Positions 7,583 to 10,812 of a DNA stretch of 10,812 bases are shown piece after piece. The DNA lies in NCBI GenBank assembly GCA_012515925.1, contig JAAYXM010000215.1:1-10812 (forward strand), written 5' to 3'. How positions within the stretch are numbered: position 1 is the first letter of the stretch; every line of letters begins with the position of its first letter. This DNA is from Clostridiales bacterium (lineage in GTDB: Bacteria; Bacillota; Clostridia; Oscillospirales; JAAYXM01). Both the position numbers and the translations under genes were made by a program. The notes beneath the pieces were generated by a model that saw only the letters and a list, made by a program, of their open reading frames with translations, was not told the DNA's origin and searched no databases.

Positions 7583-7631
7583 CATAGTAAAGCGGTTTAT
7601 TTAACGTCGTATGCCCGCCGGGGGTAAGTGC
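7583..7631. repeat. Intergenic stem-loop repeat, copy 2 (49 bases)
   Basis: It starts with the same CATAGTAAAGCG as copy 1 and ends GGGTAAGTGC. It is 11 bases shorter because the hairpin is reduced to TGCCC/GGGTA around a 5-base loop. Most differences from copy 1 are transitions, and the change TACCC to TGCCC still pairs by wobble. An 11-base spacer separates the copies. It does not recreate a -10 box, so it is probably not a second promoter. Confidence 0.75.
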
Positions 7632-7670
7632 GGGAGAAGAGAGAAGAGTGAAGAAAAAGAAAAAAGTGAA
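7632..7670 (+). repeat. Degenerate purine heptad tract (GRGWGAA-like)
   Basis: Three consecutive 7-base units, GGGAGAA (7632-7638), GAGAGAA (7639-7645) and GAGTGAA (7646-7652), are followed by a looser A/G run that ends AGTGAA. Apart from two T residues (7649, 7667) the whole 39 bases are purine on this strand. It abuts the second stem-loop repeat and lies about 30 bases before the amidohydrolase promoter. Confidence 0.6.
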
Positions 7671-7697
7671 ATAGTACATGTTTTTTATCGGATTAAA

Positions 7698-7706
7698 TGC
7701 TATGAT
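7698..7706 (+). promoter_or_regulatory. Extended -10 promoter of the amidohydrolase gene
   Basis: TGC TATGAT forms an extended -10 element with five of six consensus bases. No good -35 is present at 16-18 bases, which is tolerable for extended -10 promoters. Transcription would start near 7713, about 28 bases before the ATG, with GGAGG (7729-7733) in the leader. Confidence 0.5.
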
Positions 7707-7740
7707 ATTCTGGATAAAAAAACAAACCGGAGGCTAAACA

Positions 7741-8646
7741 ATGTTTTTTGATATTCACGCCCATCTGTACAAATATCCGTATCCCATTGAGTTTTATCCC
7801 GAAAAGAACGAGTATAAGTTGGCTTTCCCGAACGAGAAGGAATTAATCGAGACTCATGACAAGCTCGGGATTGACGGCGCGGTTATACTGCCGCTTGTCA
7901 GCAGCGAGGTCTATCTGCCGCAGTCTGTCGGGGAAATCATTGAGATATGCGATAATTCGGGAGGAAGGTTTATCCCGTTCTGCAACGTGGACCCGCGGGT
8001 TTTGACAAACTCGAGCGACGCGCCTATCGGGATGCTTTTGGAGTATTTTAAAGAACAGGGCTGCAAGGGCTTGGGTGAGGTACTGCCCAAAATGGAGTTT
8101 AGAGACCCTAAAATGCAAAACCTGTTCAGACATTGTGAGCGCGTCGGGTTTCCGCTGCTGTTTGACCTGTCCGGCGGGAAAGAGGGATCCTACGGTATCT
8201 ACGACGACGCGGGCCTGCCGCAGCTTGAAAAGTGCCTTGATTCTTTCCCGGATTTAGTCTTTATCGGGCACGGCCCGGCGTTCTGGGCGGAGCTCGGCAG
8301 CCTGCGAAACAAAGAAGACAGGTTCGGCTATCCGAATTACCCGATTGATGCTCCGGGCAGCGTGCCGCGGCTTTTAAGAAAGTATCCGAATCTTTGGGTG
8401 GATTTATCCGCGGGGAGCGGGTCCATCGCGATGTATCGCGACAAGGAGTATTCCGTAAGCTTTCTTAACGAGTTTTCGGACAGGATTATGTTCGGGACGG
8501 ATATCTGCTTTGCCAATGATCCGGGCTACGGCATGACGGATTATTTAATAAGCCTTAAAGAGACGGGAAAGCTCCCGGAAGAAAAATTCGAAGCAATAGC
8601 GTATAAAAACGCCAAACGCCTATTGCATTTAGACACCAGTCACTAG
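7741..8646 (+). CDS. Amidohydrolase family protein (PF04909 type, metal-dependent TIM barrel)
   Basis: A 301-residue protein of the amidohydrolase-2 group. DIHAHL at 4-9 gives the strand-1 metal ligands His6 and His8. FIGHG supplies His177 (strand 6), and FGTDI supplies Asp254 (strand 8), the usual catalytic base. Glu113 in KGLGEV is a further candidate ligand. At the strand-5 position, where many relatives have His, this protein reads PLLFDLSGG with Asp142; that may be a trait of its subfamily. Relatives hydrolyse or decarboxylate cyclic and aromatic carboxylates, or act on lactones, so the substrate cannot be named. There is no signal peptide, so it is cytosolic. The start is ATG, 7 bases after GGAGG. 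The gene stands alone, with its own promoter upstream and a terminator downstream. The last residues DTSH and the TAG stop are written by a short tandem repeat, so the extreme C-terminus is probably not conserved. Confidence 0.87.
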   Translation: MFFDIHAHLYKYPYPIEFYPEKNEYKLAFPNEKELIETHDKLGIDGAVILPLVSSEVYLPQSVGEIIEICDNSGGRFIPFCNVDPRVLTNSSDAPIGMLLEYFKEQGCKGLGEVLPKMEFRDPKMQNLFRHCERVGFPLLFDLSGGKEGSYGIYDDAGLPQLEKCLDSFPDLVFIGHGPAFWAELGSLRNKEDRFGYPNYPIDAPGSVPRLLRKYPNLWVDLSAGSGSIAMYRDKEYSVSFLNEFSDRIMFGTDICFANDPGYGMTDYLISLKETGKLPEEKFEAIAYKNAKRLLHLDTSH

Positions 8647-8661
8647 ACACCAGTCACTGGC
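8630..8661 (+). repeat. 14-base tandem duplication / heptad repeat spanning the amidohydrolase stop codon
   Basis: TAGACACCAGTCAC occurs twice in tandem (8630-8643, 8644-8657). It can also be read as four 7-base units: CACCAGT, CACTAGA, CACCAGT, CACTGGC (8634-8661). The TAG stop of the amidohydrolase gene is part of the second 14-base unit. Confidence 0.85.
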
Positions 8662-8728
8662 AGACGGGAGATGCGGGGAACGATATTGGTATTAAGCATT
8701 AAAAATCATATATCGCCGAATAAAGCAG

Positions 8729-8761
8729 CTGCCGCACCGGGAATCAGGTGCGGCAGTTTTG
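8729..8761 (+). terminator. Hairpin terminator shared by the convergent amidohydrolase and AraC genes
   Basis: A perfect 10-bp stem (CTGCCGCACC at 8729-8738, GGTGCGGCAG at 8747-8756) with an 8-base loop is followed by TTTTGT on the plus strand. It fits an intrinsic terminator for the amidohydrolase transcript. The TGA stop of the minus-strand AraC gene lies in the loop (8744-8746), so one stem arm encodes its last residues. On the minus strand the tail CTGCTTTATT is weaker. Confidence 0.82.
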
Positions 8762-9658
8762 TATTCTTCTGTATTGACCGGGAGACATCCTTGTCAGCTT
8801 TCTGAACACTCTTTGAAAATAGGTTTCATTGCTGAAGCCGCATTCCAGGGCTATATCCAGAAGCTTACGGTCTGTGTTTTTCAGTAATTCGCACGCGCGC
8901 ATAACGCGCAGATACTGGACGTACTCGGTAAACGTATTTCCGGTTATCTGTTTAAATATATACGAAAACGGACTCGGCGACATTAACGCAATCCTGCAAA
9001 TCCCGCTTAAATAAAGCCTTTCGGTAAAGTGCCCGTTTATATAATCTATCGCGTTTTGAAGCGACGTCCTGTATTTGGTAAACAGTTCGGTATGCTCGCT
9101 GGTAACGAGCTCCTCGTACTTAAGAGCTATGGCATTTAGAAGCTTAATTATATTCACGCGAACAGACATTGAAACGAACTTATCGCTTTTCAGATACAGA
9201 TTATGTAATTCGTTTAAAATTGATTCGATTTGAGAGGCATTCCTGTTTTCAAAATGCAGGAAGGGTTTAATCAAATTGGCATTCATCAATACGGGCTGAA
9301 GATATGCCAGGTTAAACAGCTCGCATTTGGTTTTGCCGTCAACGGAGTTGTTGATAAAATCCTCGGAAAACCAGCAGGTAAAAAGCTTAATGCCCTCGGA
9401 ATACCGCGTGTCAAGTAAATGCTTGACAAACGTGGGGATAATGATTAAGTCGCCCTTTGACAACGTAAAATCATTGCCGTTGAAGTTGAGTATGCATTCC
9501 CCGTTGAGCACATACCATATCTGAATAAAATCGTGGTCATGCATATCATCCAGACCCCTGGCAGTATCAATCCCCGTTTTAAAGTAGTCAATAATATAAT
9601 AATTGTTTTTATCTATATAATGATGCTTAACCTTTTTAAAACTGAAATCGTTAACCAA
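8744..9658 (-). CDS. AraC-family transcriptional regulator with cupin-type sensor domain
   Basis: A 304-residue two-domain regulator. The N-terminal cupin-like sensor runs over roughly residues 20-100: His40 and His42 in MHDHDF, the LNGECILNFNGNDF turn, SKGDLIIIPTFVKH with His80. This is a common fold for binding sugars or other small effectors. A helical linker leads to the DNA-binding domain (about 200-300). Helix-turn-helix 1 is LYLSGICRIALMSPSPFSYIF, and HTH 2, LLDIALECGFSNETYFQRVF, is followed by the diagnostic RMSPGQYRR. Length is normal. The start is TTG: an in-frame stop lies three codons upstream, and AGGGGAGGT sits 8 bases before it. The gene is more AT-rich than its neighbours. It diverges from a large surface-protein gene and converges on the amidohydrolase gene, so either, or itself, could be its target. 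The effector is unknown. Confidence 0.93.
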   Translation of the reverse strand: MVNDFSFKKVKHHYIDKNNYYIIDYFKTGIDTARGLDDMHDHDFIQIWYVLNGECILNFNGNDFTLSKGDLIIIPTFVKHLLDTRYSEGIKLFTCWFSEDFINNSVDGKTKCELFNLAYLQPVLMNANLIKPFLHFENRNASQIESILNELHNLYLKSDKFVSMSVRVNIIKLLNAIALKYEELVTSEHTELFTKYRTSLQNAIDYINGHFTERLYLSGICRIALMSPSPFSYIFKQITGNTFTEYVQYLRVMRACELLKNTDRKLLDIALECGFSNETYFQRVFRKLTRMSPGQYRRIQNCRT

Positions 9659-9666
9659 TACAGCTT

Positions 9667-9675
9667 ACCTCCCCT
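9667..9675 (-). promoter_or_regulatory. Strong Shine-Dalgarno sequence fixing the TTG start of the AraC gene
   Basis: Minus-strand AGGGGAGGT is 8 bases before TTG (complement of 9656-9658). The in-frame codon just upstream is a TAA at 9667-9665, and the ATG at 9678-9676 is out of frame. TTG is therefore the only well-supported start. Confidence 0.8.
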
Positions 9676-9702
9676 CATATCGCCGGCTCGCCATTATGTT
9701 TC

Positions 9703-9731
9703 ATTATATATAACGAAAATGATTTATGCAA
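9703..9731 (-). promoter_or_regulatory. Promoter candidate for the AraC-family gene
   Basis: Minus strand: TTGCAT (-35, complement of 9726-9731), 17 bases, TATAAT (-10, complement of 9703-9708). The -10 is perfect and the -35 matches at its first three bases. The transcript would start near 9696, giving a leader of about 38 bases that includes the strong SD. Confidence 0.6.
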
Positions 9732-9794
9732 GCTTTTCAGAACAAGTTAAAAACCACGGAAAAATAAAAAGCAAAATAGTGCAATACTAAAAGA

Positions 9795-9823
9795 TTTACA
9801 ATTATACTGTCATTGTTTATTAT
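9795..9823 (+). promoter_or_regulatory. Sigma-A type promoter for the divergent surface-protein gene
   Basis: TTTACA (9795-9800), a 17-base spacer, then TATTAT (9818-9823): five of six consensus bases in each box. The start would be near 9830, leaving about 168 bases of untranslated leader before the ATG at 9998. The two divergent promoters lie about 64 bases apart, so one regulator bound between them could affect both. The rest of the 339-base gap (9659-9997) is AT-rich and shows no gene. Confidence 0.68.
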
Positions 9824-9910
9824 AGAATCAGGATAGTGTTATTGAACAAATATGGGATATTGCGCGTATTGCATATGTACGGAATTATTTATTATAGCAT
9901 TTTTAGGACA

Positions 9911-9936
9911 GGAAGGAGGTAAGTATGTTTAGATAA
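9911..9936 (+). promoter_or_regulatory. Near-perfect Shine-Dalgarno with three-codon open frame in the 5' leader
   Basis: AAGGAGGT (9913-9920) is fully complementary to the 16S rRNA 3' end and is stronger than the SD of the downstream gene. Only four bases later comes ATG TTT AGA TAA (9925-9936), a three-codon frame. No longer frame begins here. The next real start is at 9998 with its own AAGGAGG. The element therefore lies about 77 bases upstream of translation, inside the leader. It could be a leader mini-ORF, a ribosome-binding RNA-stability element, or the relic of a lost gene start. Confidence 0.6.
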
Positions 9937-9997
9937 TTAAAATTAAGCAGAAGATTTTAAAAACCTTACAATACTACACTGTCAAGGAGGAGAGTCC

Positions 9998-10812
9998 ATG
10001 AAAAAAACCAGTTTTAAAAGCAGAGTTGTCTCGGCATTTCTGGCAATTACACTTATCAGCGCTTTGCTGCCGGGCGGAATAATCGCCGCGGCGGTCGACC
10101 GTGAACCGGTGACGCTGAATTTAATTCAGGGATATGCGGGAAGCGATATTGACGTCACAACATTAACGGATTACGGTGCACGCAATTGGGCGTATGTTGA
10201 AAGCTTTAATGGAATAGGAGGCAGGTTAAGGATTAGAGCCCCGTATCAGGAGCTTGGCTTCTATGACAACGAAAGCGGCAACGGCTGGATTGCCTATAAG
10301 GTAAAAGACATACCCGCTGGCGGCTATAATCTAAGCTTCAAGTATTACGCGTATTCCGCGGGTCGCTATGTCGGCATCTATATGTTCCCGCTGACCGCGG
10401 AGACCGAGGCGGATATCCCGGGCAATATCATACCCGAAAACTGTATAGGAAAAGTAAACACCTATGCTTTTGCTAATCACATACCGACCACAACATTTCC
10501 GCTTTACACGCTGCCCGAGAACACGGAGGGCACAAGCGGAGAGTATATACTGGTGTTTTATATGGAAACGCGCGAGCCGGACATGCCGGGTGCCGGGCTG
10601 TATCTGCTACCGATTGATATGACGTTTACACCCGGCGGAGACGCGACGCTTACACAGGTAAACGCGAGCGTTTTCGGGGGCGATACGTTAGCCGCGGGGC
10701 AATATGCGGCAATCGAGCTTGATTGCCTTGATGAAAACGGAAAAAGCATGCCGGCGATTGACGCGCATGTTACCTATGAAAGCACAAATCCGGCGGTCGC
10801 GGATGTTACGGA
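9998..10812 (+). CDS. Large secreted surface protein, N-terminal part (3' end outside window)
   Basis: An open frame of 271 codons runs off the window end. The ATG follows AAGGAGG (9984-9990) at 7 bases. Residues 1-32 form a Sec signal peptide: MKKTSFKSR, a hydrophobic core (VVSAFLAITLISALL), and a likely cut after AAA at 30-32. Residues about 40-212 form an extended beta-rich module with a GWIAYKVKDIPAGGYNLSF segment, a GRYVGIYMFPL strand, and GEYILVFYMET near its end. I recall comparable modules at the N-terminus of large Clostridia and Paenibacillus surface proteins, probably jelly-roll or carbohydrate-binding-like. From about 218 a Big-like (bacterial Ig) domain starts; VTYESTNPAVADVT at 258-271 is characteristic. 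By analogy with the SLH protein at the left end of the window, the missing C-terminus may carry SLH domains. The role could be S-layer, adhesion or glycan binding. The frame is clear; the function is not. Confidence 0.85.
   Translation, partial: MKKTSFKSRVVSAFLAITLISALLPGGIIAAAVDREPVTLNLIQGYAGSDIDVTTLTDYGARNWAYVESFNGIGGRLRIRAPYQELGFYDNESGNGWIAYKVKDIPAGGYNLSFKYYAYSAGRYVGIYMFPLTAETEADIPGNIIPENCIGKVNTYAFANHIPTTTFPLYTLPENTEGTSGEYILVFYMETREPDMPGAGLYLLPIDMTFTPGGDATLTQVNASVFGGDTLAAGQYAAIELDCLDENGKSMPAIDAHVTYESTNPAVADVT

Noticed and set aside
9859..9873. TATTGC repeated 9 bases apart (TATTGCGCGTATTGC) as an AraC operator
   Set aside because: The spacing is short for an AraC-type site pair and the 6-base unit is common in AT-rich DNA.
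9869..9895. Second promoter for the surface-protein gene (TTGCAT, then TATTAT)
   Set aside because: The spacer is only 15 bases and the -35 matches poorly. The promoter at 9795-9823 is clearly better, though a minor start here cannot be excluded.

Overview
The window looks like Bacillota (Firmicutes), most likely an uncultured Clostridia-type gut or anaerobic-digester bacterium. The signs are surface proteins anchored by S-layer homology (SLH) domains, two lipoprotein solute-binding proteins with classical lipoboxes, strong AGGAGG-type ribosome binding sites, GTG and TTG starts, and intrinsic terminators. Base composition is moderate overall. The AraC gene and the intergenic DNA on its 5' side are visibly more AT-rich than the rest. 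The genus cannot be read from the sequence.

Layout. Bases 1-1071 hold the 3' end of a large secreted protein with an Ig-like module, a Gly/Ser-rich linker and three SLH domains. Next on the + strand come a sugar-type family 1 solute-binding lipoprotein (1123-2691) with a GC-rich terminator, a cytoplasmic GH20 hexosaminidase-like enzyme (2790-4565), and the remnant of an OFA-type MFS transporter that has lost its N-terminal half and one internal helix (4523-5059). A strong hairpin terminator at 5061-5117 separates these from a minus-strand operon. That operon is a complete polar amino acid ABC importer in the order binding protein (6615-7448), permease (5907-6605), ATPase (5137-5895), driven by a good extended -10 promoter at 7492-7520.

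The 292-base intergenic region 7449-7740 carries a two-copy stem-loop repeat and a purine heptad tract, followed by an extended -10 promoter for a PF04909-type amidohydrolase (7741-8646). The amidohydrolase gene ends inside a heptanucleotide repeat. It converges on an AraC-family regulator (8744-9658, minus, TTG start), and the two share a terminator hairpin. The AraC gene diverges from a second large secreted protein (9998 to beyond the window end), which has a signal peptide and a Big-like module. Its leader is about 168 bases long and contains an unexplained, near-perfect Shine-Dalgarno sequence.

How the parts may work together (inference): the sugar-binding lipoprotein and the signal-less GH20 enzyme fit import of amino-sugar-containing oligosaccharides followed by cytosolic trimming, but the matching permeases are not in the window. 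The amino acid importer is self-contained. The AraC regulator may control the divergent surface protein, the amidohydrolase, or itself. I saw no tRNA, rRNA, CRISPR array, transposase or phage gene. The most notable unexplained elements are the untranslated SD in the leader, the duplicated stem-loop repeat, and the heptad repeat that sets the amidohydrolase C-terminus.
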